Source: Bodo saltans (taxonomy: Eukaryota; Euglenozoa; Kinetoplastea; Eubodonida; Bodonidae). From it: 64,000 nucleotides of DNA. The stretch spans positions 1-64,000 of the forward strand of contig CYKH01001593.1 in assembly GCA_001460835.1 (NCBI GenBank). Direction: 5' to 3'. A program made the translations under genes and the position numbers. The notes under the pieces were generated by a model. The model saw only the letters and a program-made list of their open reading frames with translations, made no database searches and was not told the DNA's origin. This document shows positions 18,450 to 27,509 of this stretch, piece after piece; position 1 is the first letter of the stretch; each line of letters opens with the position of its first letter.

Positions 18450-21023
18450 ATGAGTGCCGGTGATGCTGCCAAGAAGCGGCGCTTGGAGGAAATGTTTGTT
18501 GCTCCTATGGGTGGCATGCTGAGGACCCAAGCGGAGATGAAGGAGGCGTACGATGCTGCAGTGCTGACGCACCCCTTTGTCGACATGGCGGAATACCGCT
18601 TGGAGGTGTCCGATAACGCCGTCTTTTCTGATGGTGAGGGAAATGTGGTTGGTATGTTGATCCGTAAGGGCATTCCAGCCAAGGCCGCTGAAATGGCATC
18701 GGATGTGTTGCGCACCGCTGCATCTCGCACATCTCTACGTGCCAGCATCTTTGGCGGTGAGCCCCCGTTGAGTGGTATTGCCGGTTACTACGATTACAGT
18801 GGGTCACCAGTCGAACTAAAGTGCCGGAAGACTAGCTTCACATGTGAGGTGATTCAGCAGTGGCCTAACGTGTTCCCGTTGGTAGAATACGTGAGTAGCC
18901 TTTACAAAGCAGCGGCACCAGTGGAGTGGAACGCGCAGAACAACGCTATTCCTGATATTGTTCGTGTGAACGACTCTCCATTCTCAACGCTGACTATCAA
19001 TCAACGATTCCGCACTGCCCGTCACACAGATGCTGGGGACTTCGATGCTGGCCACGGTGTGCTGGCTGTCCTGGAGGGCGACTTTGAGGGGTTACATCTT
19101 GGGCTCACCGATTTCAGAGTGTGCTTTCACATGCAGCCACGGGACGTGCTGATCTTCAACACCCACCACTTCCACGCAAACACTGAGCTCGAGAAGCATG
19201 GAAAGAATTTAGATTGGAATCGACTTACGTGTGTGTTTTATTATCGCGCAAGTTTGGGCGAGCCTAACTGCCTGAATCATTACCGGCGCCGGTTGGACGA
19301 CGCGAAGCAACTGCCACCTGCAGAGCGTGAAGTGGAACTGCCAGAAAAGATTGTGGCGAAGGACAACGGAGAAAACTTGAATCGCCCTGCGCCTGTGCAT
19401 GCAGTGTTCCACACACCCTTTTTAGCTGCTTCCTCCGTTGTCCAGAGCAAAACAACATTCACTCGCAAGATGGCGCGGGTGCACCAGTTACTAGCGAACC
19501 GACCGAATGGACCTGTTGGGAGGGGACCGTGTGACTCGAGTGCACAAACTGCGTTCATCTTAGCAGTGTTTGGCGAGGAGTCCATGTTTTCCATCATCGA
19601 CGGACTCTACCCCAGGATCGATAAAGTTGACCAGGACTTGTACGTTGGTGTCCGCAATGGCCCTCCCCTTGGAGGATTCAGCGAGGCTTCCGGTGCGGTG
19701 GACGTTGCATCAAAAAACCACACGCTTCTGGAGGAGAAGACGCTGAAGGAGGCACTTGGAGGAGAGACGGAGCTGTGGAAGATGTGGAGAGAGGCACGAG
19801 AGAAGTGGCTGCAGCTCGTGAAACGCGATTGGGACGTGATGTGTGAGCGCAACCCCGATCGAGAAGATTTCAGCTGGAAAAACAAGTCCGATATGAACAC
19901 CGCTTTCTTTGACTTGTGCGACGTTGCTAAGAACGTCATGCTGCAATTGCTTGGCAAAGAAAATGCCTCTAAGCAGGAAGAAAATGCATTTTGGTTGTGC
20001 TTTGCAGGCCACTTGTACTATTCCTGCGAGAACGATTTGCTCATGGCGAAGGATGCGATGTCGATGAAGAAGTTGAATGTCAAGCTAAAGGACTACAACT
20101 TTGGCGGCACGAGGTACTTCGTTGACATGCCGAAGGAGGAGCAAGAACGGAGGATGGAGCGGAAGCGCCGGATTGAAGACGCACGTCGAAACGGTAATGT
20201 TGTCCAACGTGAATCCGAATCTAACTGCAACTGGCTAGAGAACGATGCCTTTGACTACCAAAGCGAGCGGATTGTGGTGGCGTATGAGCAACAGGGATGG
20301 GAGACTCCGCAGGCGAACGCCTTGCGATGTGTTCCTGGCACCGCTGAAAGCCACGTCGAGCTCATGCGGAAGGCCTTCACAGACGCTACCACCAAAGTTC
20401 GCATCCTTGTAGTAGTGCCGTCCATTCAGCCGGGCGAGGAGCCTGACTTCCTGCGCATCCGTCAGCAGTCTGAGTACGTACGCCTCAGCAACAATCGAGC
20501 GGCTCAGCGCTCCATCGCTGGGCAGACACCGTCGATGGCCGACATTAGCGTCAGCAGTGGCGTGTGGGAGCCCTTCGACGGGGTGACTGTATCGTTTGTA
20601 TCAGCTGAGGTTTTCGTCAATGCTCCAATCCCCCCAACTGAGTCGTACGACTTAGTTGTATTGCGACACTGCCTGTGTTCATCAGATGCCGCTGGTGCTG
20701 CTCGTCTCGTGAGCCATGCGGTGGTCCAAGCCCCAGTCATGGTGTCCGAAAGCGTTCTTTCGTGCAGAGGCGAGTACCGCATTGCACCCACCACTCTTGA
20801 TGAGTACGACGCTGTGTCCCCGGTGGCGTTCCAGAAACTACTCAATCGTTGGCTGCCTGCACTGCCTGAGTCACACTTCGAGGGCATTGCTCATATTCAG
20901 TATTTGAGAGCCAAGAAGGAGATTCAGTCAATTATGGATGCCTCAGGCGCCACCACCGGTGGCGTGTATCATTTCCCCAACTCCCCTCGGAACACGTCGG
21001 TGTGGGTTGTATCGAAGTCATGA
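18450..21023 (+). CDS. JBP1: JBP1, thymidine hydroxylase and base-J-binding protein
   Basis: This 857-residue protein is JBP1, the nuclear Fe(II)/2-oxoglutarate dioxygenase (TET/JBP family) that oxidises thymidine in DNA to hydroxymethyluracil, the first step of base J synthesis, and binds J-DNA. The catalytic signature RHTDAGDFDAG supplies His192 and Asp194. His242 lies in NTHHFHANTE and Arg258 in LDWNRLT. These match the Leishmania residues H189, D191, H239 and R255 with a constant offset of three. The J-DNA-binding domain lies around residues 420-600, with RDWDVMCERNPDREDFSWKN just before a helix-rich segment. Length fits trypanosomatid JBP1 (about 830-840). The C-terminal ~200 residues, with several Val/Leu-rich strands, also occur in JBP1. 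The start at 18450 follows a pyrimidine-rich run; the frame is open upstream but has no family sequence there. Confidence 0.95.
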   Translation: MSAGDAAKKRRLEEMFVAPMGGMLRTQAEMKEAYDAAVLTHPFVDMAEYRLEVSDNAVFSDGEGNVVGMLIRKGIPAKAAEMASDVLRTAASRTSLRASIFGGEPPLSGIAGYYDYSGSPVELKCRKTSFTCEVIQQWPNVFPLVEYVSSLYKAAAPVEWNAQNNAIPDIVRVNDSPFSTLTINQRFRTARHTDAGDFDAGHGVLAVLEGDFEGLHLGLTDFRVCFHMQPRDVLIFNTHHFHANTELEKHGKNLDWNRLTCVFYYRASLGEPNCLNHYRRRLDDAKQLPPAEREVELPEKIVAKDNGENLNRPAPVHAVFHTPFLAASSVVQSKTTFTRKMARVHQLLANRPNGPVGRGPCDSSAQTAFILAVFGEESMFSIIDGLYPRIDKVDQDLYVGVRNGPPLGGFSEASGAVDVASKNHTLLEEKTLKEALGGETELWKMWREAREKWLQLVKRDWDVMCERNPDREDFSWKNKSDMNTAFFDLCDVAKNVMLQLLGKENASKQEENAFWLCFAGHLYYSCENDLLMAKDAMSMKKLNVKLKDYNFGGTRYFVDMPKEEQERRMERKRRIEDARRNGNVVQRESESNCNWLENDAFDYQSERIVVAYEQQGWETPQANALRCVPGTAESHVELMRKAFTDATTKVRILVVVPSIQPGEEPDFLRIRQQSEYVRLSNNRAAQRSIAGQTPSMADISVSSGVWEPFDGVTVSFVSAEVFVNAPIPPTESYDLVVLRHCLCSSDAAGAARLVSHAVVQAPVMVSESVLSCRGEYRIAPTTLDEYDAVSPVAFQKLLNRWLPALPESHFEGIAHIQYLRAKKEIQSIMDASGATTGGVYHFPNSPRNTSVWVVSKS

Positions 21024-21194
21024 CAGCGTTGCGCTGTGAATTATCTCAAGCACAAGTATGCGCTATCACAAGTGTTGTTTCATAACCTGTCAAAGAACCT
21101 CAGTTACCTCCTGTAAATGTATCAATTGTATTGTGTTGCGCTGATTACTTATGTGGGGTTCTCTGTACTTTCGAAGGAGAATCACACCGTCTCG

Positions 21195-22274
21195 ATGAGA
21201 CCACTATGCTTATCACATGGCGGTCACAGATTTGTGGTCGCGTTGCAGACCTCAAGACGCTTCTCCACTGACGCTCCCCCCCACGAAGAAGTGACCAAAG
21301 CGTTTAAGACGCTAGGCTCTACACAAGGCACACAGTTTGCAGACCTCAAGAAGCGGTACTTGCACCTAGCCAAGGAGCACCACCCCGACGTGTCGTCAAG
21401 CAGTGCAAAGAGCTCAACAGTCCAGATGAGTTCCATCAACGAAGCGTTTGATGTGCTGAGCCGCGCGAATAAAGCAGGGACCCTACCGAAGGCTGGGGGG
21501 AGTAGCGCATCATCAGGAGCACGAACTGCTACTCCTCACGGATTCTCAGGATTTCAGAACGGCTTTCCAGAGAGCGGCTACCAACCCATCTGGGAAGACA
21601 TGCCGCCTGAATTCTACGAGTCTATGTGGAGCGAGATGCAAGAAGATTTCCAGCAAAATCGGAAGAAGTGGGACGCCAGTAAAGCCTACGGGATGGACGA
21701 GTCTGACTTCCCTTACCACAATCATCAAAACCAAGGGAGAAGGGGAGGCGAGGGTCGAAAACCTCCGCAGTATGAGAGAAAGAAGCAGCAAGAGCCCCAA
21801 CAAGCTCAAACCACAACGACGTGGAAGAGCAGCGACCTTGACGCCCTTCAAAACATGTACCAAGATGGCCGCAGCTTCGAGTTCATTGCAAACGCACTTG
21901 GAAAGAAGAAAGATGAAGTTGTTGACGAGTTCAACCGTTGGTGTAACGATCAGAATAGCGTGCGTAATAACCGTGGCCGGGGCGGCAACAGAGGACGAGG
22001 GAGAGGAGGCCGAGGCCGTCCAGAGAATATGTACGCCTCAATGGACTATGACGACATTGCTGACGCATTTTACGACTCAGAGGCGTTTGATGAGTTCGGC
22101 GAGCCGTTGGAGGTTCAATTCTTCACAGACATGGACGACGTGCATCCATTCATGGGTAAACACTCGATGCATCGAGGTGGTCGTGGTGGGAACAATAACA
22201 GGGGCAGACACGGCCCGCCACGCAACACTCAAAATCACTTTCACAAAGGAGGAAAACCACGTTACCAGAGGTAG
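21195..22274 (+). CDS. Mitochondrial-type J-domain protein with RGG tail
   Basis: In this 359-residue protein, residues 1-25 (MRPLCLSHGGHRFVVALQTSRRFST) look like a mitochondrial presequence: Arg/Ser-rich, no acids and an RRFS-type cleavage site. A J-domain follows at about 30-95, with HPD at residues 63-65, so it could stimulate an Hsp70 ATPase. A short HTH/Myb-like segment (LDALQNMYQDGRSFEFIANA) lies around 215-250, with Gly/Arg-rich RGG boxes on both sides (about 265-285 and 330-352). The RGG boxes suggest RNA or nucleic-acid binding, a combination compatible with kinetoplast RNA processing or mitoribosome assembly, though this is inference. An in-frame ATG at 21117 is possible but precedes the likely acceptor. 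Confidence 0.75.
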   Translation: MRPLCLSHGGHRFVVALQTSRRFSTDAPPHEEVTKAFKTLGSTQGTQFADLKKRYLHLAKEHHPDVSSSSAKSSTVQMSSINEAFDVLSRANKAGTLPKAGGSSASSGARTATPHGFSGFQNGFPESGYQPIWEDMPPEFYESMWSEMQEDFQQNRKKWDASKAYGMDESDFPYHNHQNQGRRGGEGRKPPQYERKKQQEPQQAQTTTTWKSSDLDALQNMYQDGRSFEFIANALGKKKDEVVDEFNRWCNDQNSVRNNRGRGGNRGRGRGGRGRPENMYASMDYDDIADAFYDSEAFDEFGEPLEVQFFTDMDDVHPFMGKHSMHRGGRGGNNNRGRHGPPRNTQNHFHKGGKPRYQR

Positions 22275-22377
22275 CCAATTGCCCTTTCTCATTGTGCGAA
22301 TATTTTCTGTTATTTCCACCTGCGGTCATCAATTGATGCTTTTTAAATTGTCATTTGAAAGTTTTACGCAATCTTTT

Positions 22378-23604
22378 ATGTCAACAATCGCACGACGACT
22401 CCCACCGCTGCACGGTCTTCGTGTTTTGGACTTATCCAGAATCCTTGCAGGCCCCTTCTGCTCGATGCTGCTCGGTGACATGGGTGCGGAGGTGATTAAG
22501 GTGGAGCACCACGTGACGGGAGACGATACGAGGTCGTGGGGGCCTCCTTTCACTGCGGATGGCTCAGAGTCCGCATATTTCTTAGGCGTGAACCGCAATA
22601 AGAAGAGCGTCGCAGTAGACTTAAAGCGGCCAGAGGGGATTCGCGTGATTCATGAGCTAGCTGCCAAGTGCGACATTTTGCTTGAGAATTTTGTGCCTGG
22701 CAAGGCCGATGAACTTGGATTCGGCTACAGCACGATCGCTAGCGTCAACCCAAAGCTGGTGTACTTATCGTTGTCAGGTTATGGCTCCACTGGGCCAAGA
22801 GCGAACCATCTTGCCTACGATGTGATGGTAAGTGCCGTCGGCGGCCTCATGGGCATCACAGGCCCAAAGGATGGCGAGCCGTGCAAGGTGGGTGTTGCCA
22901 TCACGGATGTGTGCTGTGGTCTGGTCTCCCAGAGCGCCATCTTGGCTGCGCTGATCGCTAGGCAGAGAGATGGGTTGGGTCAACACATAGAGACCAGTCT
23001 CTTGGATACTCAGGTAGCGTGCTTGGCCAACGTGGCCTCTGCATTTCTCATCGGAGGGGTGGTGACAAAGCCGATGGGCACCGCGCACCAAAGTATCGTT
23101 CCGTATCAAACCTTCGCATGCGGCGACTCGCAACGTATTGTAGTGGGGGCTCTCAACAACAGCCAGTTTGTCGCCCTCTGTCGTGCCTTGGAGTTGCCAA
23201 TTGCACACGATGAAAGGTTTGCGACGAATCCACAGCGCGTCAAACATCGTGTGGAGCTTATTGAGTTGCTGGAGAAGACGTTTGAGTCTCACACGTCGCA
23301 TGAGTGGGTGCGGCGCCTTGATGAACAGCATGTCCCTTGTGCCCCCATTAATACGGTGGAGGACGTGTTTCAAGATCCGCAAGTCGTCCACAATCGACGA
23401 GTCATACACGTTGAGCACCCTACGGTGGGGCTGCTAAAGATGGTGGCGCCCCCTGCAACATTTTACGGCACGCCGTACGTGGAGCCGATGCTACCACCGC
23501 CTAGGTTGGGGGAGCACACCGAGATGATCTTGAGGGACGTTCTGGGGTACACAACTGATCGCATCGATTTGTTGAAAGAGACAAAAGTCGTGCGTGGCTT
23601 GTAG
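22378..23604 (+). CDS. Class III CoA-transferase (CaiB/BaiF), SUGCT-like
   Basis: This 408-residue member of the family III CoA-transferases moves CoA between carboxylates through an aspartyl-CoA anhydride. The N-terminal GLRVLDLSRILAGPFCSMLLGDMGAEVIKVE, the LLENFVPG segment and the GPRANHLAYDVMVSA segment with the catalytic-type Asp148 are all in place. The overall layout is closest to succinate/hydroxymethylglutarate-CoA transferase (SUGCT, mitochondrial, glutarate metabolism), but alpha-methylacyl-CoA racemase relatives share the fold. No clear targeting peptide or PTS1 is seen. The next gene encodes an enoyl-CoA isomerase-like protein, which hints at shared acyl-CoA metabolism. The ATG at 22378 was chosen because the family's N-terminal motif starts 12 residues later. 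Confidence 0.88.
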   Translation: MSTIARRLPPLHGLRVLDLSRILAGPFCSMLLGDMGAEVIKVEHHVTGDDTRSWGPPFTADGSESAYFLGVNRNKKSVAVDLKRPEGIRVIHELAAKCDILLENFVPGKADELGFGYSTIASVNPKLVYLSLSGYGSTGPRANHLAYDVMVSAVGGLMGITGPKDGEPCKVGVAITDVCCGLVSQSAILAALIARQRDGLGQHIETSLLDTQVACLANVASAFLIGGVVTKPMGTAHQSIVPYQTFACGDSQRIVVGALNNSQFVALCRALELPIAHDERFATNPQRVKHRVELIELLEKTFESHTSHEWVRRLDEQHVPCAPINTVEDVFQDPQVVHNRRVIHVEHPTVGLLKMVAPPATFYGTPYVEPMLPPPRLGEHTEMILRDVLGYTTDRIDLLKETKVVRGL

Positions 23605-23714
23605 CACACCAATTCTGTGGAAGCTTCTTTGAGTGACTACTCGCAATTTCTTTTTAACAATTGCAATTTTGTGTTCGTTGATGCGGTAGTATTTCAACAA
23701 TCTGAACAACAGAG

Positions 23715-24539
23715 ATGTCACGGTACCTAAAAGTAACTGAGTTCAAAGGAGTCACAGTGCTTGCCTTGGCCCGTCCAAGGCAGAAGAACGCGTTCAACTT
23801 ACCGTTGTACATTGAACTGACTGAGGCGCTGAAGGACTTGTCTAAGAGCACATCAGCCAACAGCAACGCGATTGTGCTGACCGGAGAGGGAGACTACTAT
23901 TCCTCTGGCAACGACCTGGCTAACTTCTCTCAGCTGATGCACCCACGTACGATGGCTGCCGCTGCGAAGAAGACTTGCTACGAATTCGTAGACTCCTTTG
24001 TCGCGTGCCGCAAGCCGCTTGTTTGCGCCGTGAACGGTCCTGCTATTGGGATTTCTGTCACGACGCTGGGTCTTTGTGACGTGCGCCTTTGTGTTCCAAA
24101 CGCCACCTTCCACACGCCCTTTCGTGCCTTGGCTCAGGCGCCTGAGGGGTGCTCATCGTTTATGTTCCCCAAGATCGTTGGGGATGAGATGTCACACAAA
24201 CTGCTTGAGGAGGGCTACCGCATGACAGCAACCGAAGCTAAGGCGTGCAACTTCATCCATGACATCGTCCCCATCGAAGCACTTTTGGATCGAGCCATCG
24301 AAGAGGCAGCTAACCCTAACCTGAAACGGTTTGTTGTCCAAGAAGAGGGATTGCTGGCTAAATTGCGTTCTGTCAACCAGCACGAGGTTGATGTTCTAGA
24401 GAAAGCGTGGGTGTCTCGGGAGTGCTTCGACGCTCTTTCCAAGTACTTGCTCAGTCGCAACAAACGTGGCCCTGCCTCAAGACTCGATGGGCATGGGACC
24501 GTTGATGCGTTGTACGATCGAATGATTTCTATGCAGTAG
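23715..24539 (+). CDS. Enoyl-CoA hydratase/isomerase family protein (delta3,delta2-enoyl-CoA isomerase-like)
   Basis: This 274-residue crotonase-fold protein has oxyanion-hole segments YYSSGNDLANF (about 61-71) and NGPAIGISVT (107-116), and the catalytic-type Glu144 in QAPEGCSS. Having only this Glu is the pattern of peroxisomal/mitochondrial delta3,delta2-enoyl-CoA isomerases rather than hydratases, which use two Glu. It would shift double bonds during unsaturated fatty-acid beta-oxidation. The C-terminus (ISMQ) is not a PTS1. It directly follows the CoA-transferase gene. Confidence 0.88.
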   Translation: MSRYLKVTEFKGVTVLALARPRQKNAFNLPLYIELTEALKDLSKSTSANSNAIVLTGEGDYYSSGNDLANFSQLMHPRTMAAAAKKTCYEFVDSFVACRKPLVCAVNGPAIGISVTTLGLCDVRLCVPNATFHTPFRALAQAPEGCSSFMFPKIVGDEMSHKLLEEGYRMTATEAKACNFIHDIVPIEALLDRAIEEAANPNLKRFVVQEEGLLAKLRSVNQHEVDVLEKAWVSRECFDALSKYLLSRNKRGPASRLDGHGTVDALYDRMISMQ

Positions 24540-24655
24540 TCTTATCAGTGTCAATGATGGTGGTGTTACTTTCATGCGGAAGACTTGTTACCGCACCCTC
24601 TATCTTTTCTCAAGAAAGGCTTTCTCAGCTTCGATTTTTTAAAAACTTTGCACAA

Positions 24656-25111
24656 ATGACTCTCGGCATCGGTGGCGCCACGCCTTTCGCAATGAAGTCG
24701 AACCATCAAACTGCGCACAATCACAGTTTCCGCGATTCGTCCGGCTATGACCCTGCAAAGAACAACAAAATTAAGTGTTCGTTCTGTGGCTGCTGGGGAA
24801 AGAAAGCTTCGATTTGTTATCAATGCAAACGCCCCATTGGCCCAGGTGGCTCTTCCACATCGTATTCCTCAAAGCCAGCGACCCCAGTGACTGGATCTCT
24901 TCAGGATCCCCCAAGCCTGCGTCTGCGAGCCAACAGCGGCCGGTTGTCGAGCGCCTCGCTTCAGCGCGTCCCTGACAACGCCCACCAGCACCAATTCCGT
25001 GAGACCTCGTCGTACGACCCAACCGCCAAGTTGAAAATGAAATGCACGTTCTGCGGTTGTTGGGCAACCCGAGGCGGTCAGTGTTATTTCTGCAAAACAT
25101 TCAACAAGTGA
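24656..25111 (+). CDS. Protein with two duplicated zinc-ribbon-like repeats
   Basis: The 151-residue product contains two copies of a ~38-residue unit: HxHxFR[DE][ST]S.YDP, then KCxFCGCW, then QCYxC or ICYQC. The cysteine sets are C41/C44/C54/C57 (with C46) and C130/C133/C143/C146 (with C135). A Ser/Pro-rich linker (about 62-105) joins them. Four cysteines in a CxxC..CxxC layout suggest a structural zinc site, and the conserved flanking HxHxFR..YDP is unlike ribosomal zinc ribbons I know. The start at 24656 follows two pyrimidine tracts (tctatcttttctc, gctttctcag); the frame is open from 24548. I recognise no family. Confidence 0.72.
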   Translation: MTLGIGGATPFAMKSNHQTAHNHSFRDSSGYDPAKNNKIKCSFCGCWGKKASICYQCKRPIGPGGSSTSYSSKPATPVTGSLQDPPSLRLRANSGRLSSASLQRVPDNAHQHQFRETSSYDPTAKLKMKCTFCGCWATRGGQCYFCKTFNK

Positions 25112-25324
25112 TTGTATTTTTTATCTTATGCCACCGGCCGTATGCTGCCTTGTGAATAGGCATTCACTGCCGTTGTACTACACTACAGTCTGTCTTCCTT
25201 GTATTGCTTATTGGAATTGGCTTAACGAAGTGCTTTGCAGTGCTGTCTGACAACTTTGCGCTCCTGTTGTGTATGTTGTTGTTGTGTGTTGTTGTTTGTT
25301 TCGTTTGTGACAAGTGAGAGGTCT

Positions 25325-27397
25325 ATGGATAGTAGCGTTGATCTCAGCAGCTCTCGAAGCTCCTCAGACGCGTCTCCCCGCGTTGGGCCGTCGCCAACCG
25401 ACATCCTGCAGCAATGTGCAAGCATGGGGGTGTTGATGAGATTTAAACACACCGCCGAGCTTCTTGCCCTTGGCCCTAAAGAAACAACTCGGGCACTCGT
25501 GGAGATCCAGCAAGGTGCTGTGCTCAACAGATTCTACGCTGCTGCTGAGGATATGGGCCTGCGTCGTGAGAGATTTCATATGATACGAACAGTCGACGAG
25601 CTCGACAGCATTCTGGAGAAGGTGAAGTGGGCCCTCCGCACTGTCCAATGGAACTCGAAGCGCCTTGCGAACATTTGCCGTTGGATCCTGCGGTCTATCA
25701 GAATATTGCAGCGGTTTACTCGGCGGTACCTCCCCAAGCTCAGGAGAATGAAAGCATCCGTTCTTAAGATCTGGACCGACGCCATGTCTAAAATGTCGGC
25801 TAATCTTCAGCGCCAGACGATGGAGCACATTCGACGTTTCCGCATTACGTTGCAACACGAATCCTTCCGTGACGAGGCGCTGGGCCTCTTGCTGGACTGC
25901 CACGTGCCTATTGATGAAGTACGAGCGGCAATTGAGTCCTTGTGGAGGCTACGCAGGGATGACTATCGCTCGATGTTCCGTCGTCGCCAGCGAGAGTCCC
26001 GTGTACGACAAATTCAGCACGTGTCCTCGTTGCAAGCAGCCACGGCACACTCTGCCGATGCTCCCCCTCCCCGCCACCTGCAAGAGCGTCACACATCGAC
26101 CATGGCGACGAAGACGTTGACGTTCCGCACACTTCGCCTCAAACGAATCGATTTTGATGTTCCTCAGCTGCTGTTTGGACCTGAGAATGTGACGCTTGCC
26201 GAGATCTGCGTCCACCACCGACTTCTCAAGCTGCGACAAGTGCAAGATAACATTGCTGGATACCGGCCTAGCACCAGCGACGATGCCGCTGAGAGCTCGC
26301 CGATGGAACGAGTTCTTGCCACCTCGCTGCGGGTGGACCCGTTTACGCCACACGAGCGTGTGATGCGTGCTAGCATGTTGGACGTGTCGAAGAGGTTCAA
26401 GGTGCCTGTCACATACCTGCACTCACTGCTGACCATCGACAGTACCACGCAGTGGTTCCTGTTGTATCTCATAAGGCAGCTGCAGAGGGGAGGGAGCACG
26501 ACTAGTCAAGGGCACCTTCCGGAGGCAATGCAGGGGCACTGGGACCATGCAGTACACATAGTGGGTAAATGGGGTGCCACTGCTGGCTGCACTCCCAAGC
26601 AACCCTCGACTGCTGCTGGTGATCGCCGTCGCCCTTCAACCGCTGATCCACGCAGACGAGCAACTGTATCTCATACGTTGAGTACAACTGCTGCTGTCAC
26701 ATCGCCGCGGCCCACATCGGCAAAACGTGATCCACCAACCGCCTTGTCGCTCGGAGGGGTTCCACGTGTTTCTGTTCGCCGCGTTTCACCCGCTAGGTCA
26801 CCTGCCAGGTCACCTCTCAACCTCAAGAGCAACTTTGACACCACAACGACCCCATCTCATGCTGTGCAAGGAGCGTCAGCCAATCAACCTAGTGATCTGG
26901 GAGTGACTGCCTTGTCTCCTCGTAGTGCGCAGTGGGCACGCGCAGTGTCTCCGTACTCCCAAGGTCTGCGCTCGCCAATGGATGAGGTGGAGATGCAAAA
27001 TGGCGCGGATGGAGAGTTGCCAGTTACTGCAGCTGAGTCATTTTGGACAGAGGCACTTGCTCACCATAAAGGGAGCGTGGAGAGGGCGAGAGTCCAATTG
27101 AAGCAGCGAGCTGCTGCACTCAGTGCGAAGGTGTCGCCACGAGGATTGCGACCTGTCTCTCCCCCAACACCGAAGCAGCCACAATCACCTCGCATTCGTT
27201 GGCAACCACCTGCGAATAAGCCTTTGTATCGACCAATACCAACTCATACAAAGCCACCCGCACTGCCGACGCTTGAGACGATCCTAACGTCGCGACGTCT
27301 CGCCGTGCGTGATGATGCCGCCGCAGTGGCCCCTCCTCCCCCTCTGCTACGACCAATGAGCGCCCCAGCAGGCCCCCATAAGCGACGACGCTTCTAG
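25325..27397 (+). CDS. Large hypothetical protein, helical N-terminus and Pro/Ser-rich C-terminus
   Basis: In this 690-residue protein, residues 20-320 appear alpha-helical with charged and aromatic residues and a conserved-looking core (helices around AELLALGPKETTRALVEIQQ and RRLKRIDFDVPQLLFGPENV-like sequence). From about 400 to the end the protein is Ser/Thr/Pro/Arg-rich and likely disordered, with an RSPARSP repeat (about 517-525) and many SP sites that suggest phosphorylation. There is no membrane helix. The ATG at 25325 follows a T/G-rich tract (tgttgttgttgtgtgttgttgtttg); upstream codons in the same frame are Cys-rich and look like leader. I do not recognise a family. Confidence 0.7.
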   Translation: MDSSVDLSSSRSSSDASPRVGPSPTDILQQCASMGVLMRFKHTAELLALGPKETTRALVEIQQGAVLNRFYAAAEDMGLRRERFHMIRTVDELDSILEKVKWALRTVQWNSKRLANICRWILRSIRILQRFTRRYLPKLRRMKASVLKIWTDAMSKMSANLQRQTMEHIRRFRITLQHESFRDEALGLLLDCHVPIDEVRAAIESLWRLRRDDYRSMFRRRQRESRVRQIQHVSSLQAATAHSADAPPPRHLQERHTSTMATKTLTFRTLRLKRIDFDVPQLLFGPENVTLAEICVHHRLLKLRQVQDNIAGYRPSTSDDAAESSPMERVLATSLRVDPFTPHERVMRASMLDVSKRFKVPVTYLHSLLTIDSTTQWFLLYLIRQLQRGGSTTSQGHLPEAMQGHWDHAVHIVGKWGATAGCTPKQPSTAAGDRRRPSTADPRRRATVSHTLSTTAAVTSPRPTSAKRDPPTALSLGGVPRVSVRRVSPARSPARSPLNLKSNFDTTTTPSHAVQGASANQPSDLGVTALSPRSAQWARAVSPYSQGLRSPMDEVEMQNGADGELPVTAAESFWTEALAHHKGSVERARVQLKQRAAALSAKVSPRGLRPVSPPTPKQPQSPRIRWQPPANKPLYRPIPTHTKPPALPTLETILTSRRLAVRDDAAAVAPPPPLLRPMSAPAGPHKRRRF

Positions 27398-27509
27398 TCA
27401 TGTGTACAAGTCATTTCGTGAATGGACAAAGTATTCTTTGAGTTCTCGTATTTTCGAACATTCCCTCAACTATTTTTCTCTCATGAAGATATCGATACAT
27501 TGTGCTGTC

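Noticed and set aside
27402-27509. Longer N-terminus for the FYVE gene
   Set aside because: The in-frame ATG at 27483 lies at the end of the last pyrimidine tract, before the acceptor AG; the FYVE domain starts just after 27510.
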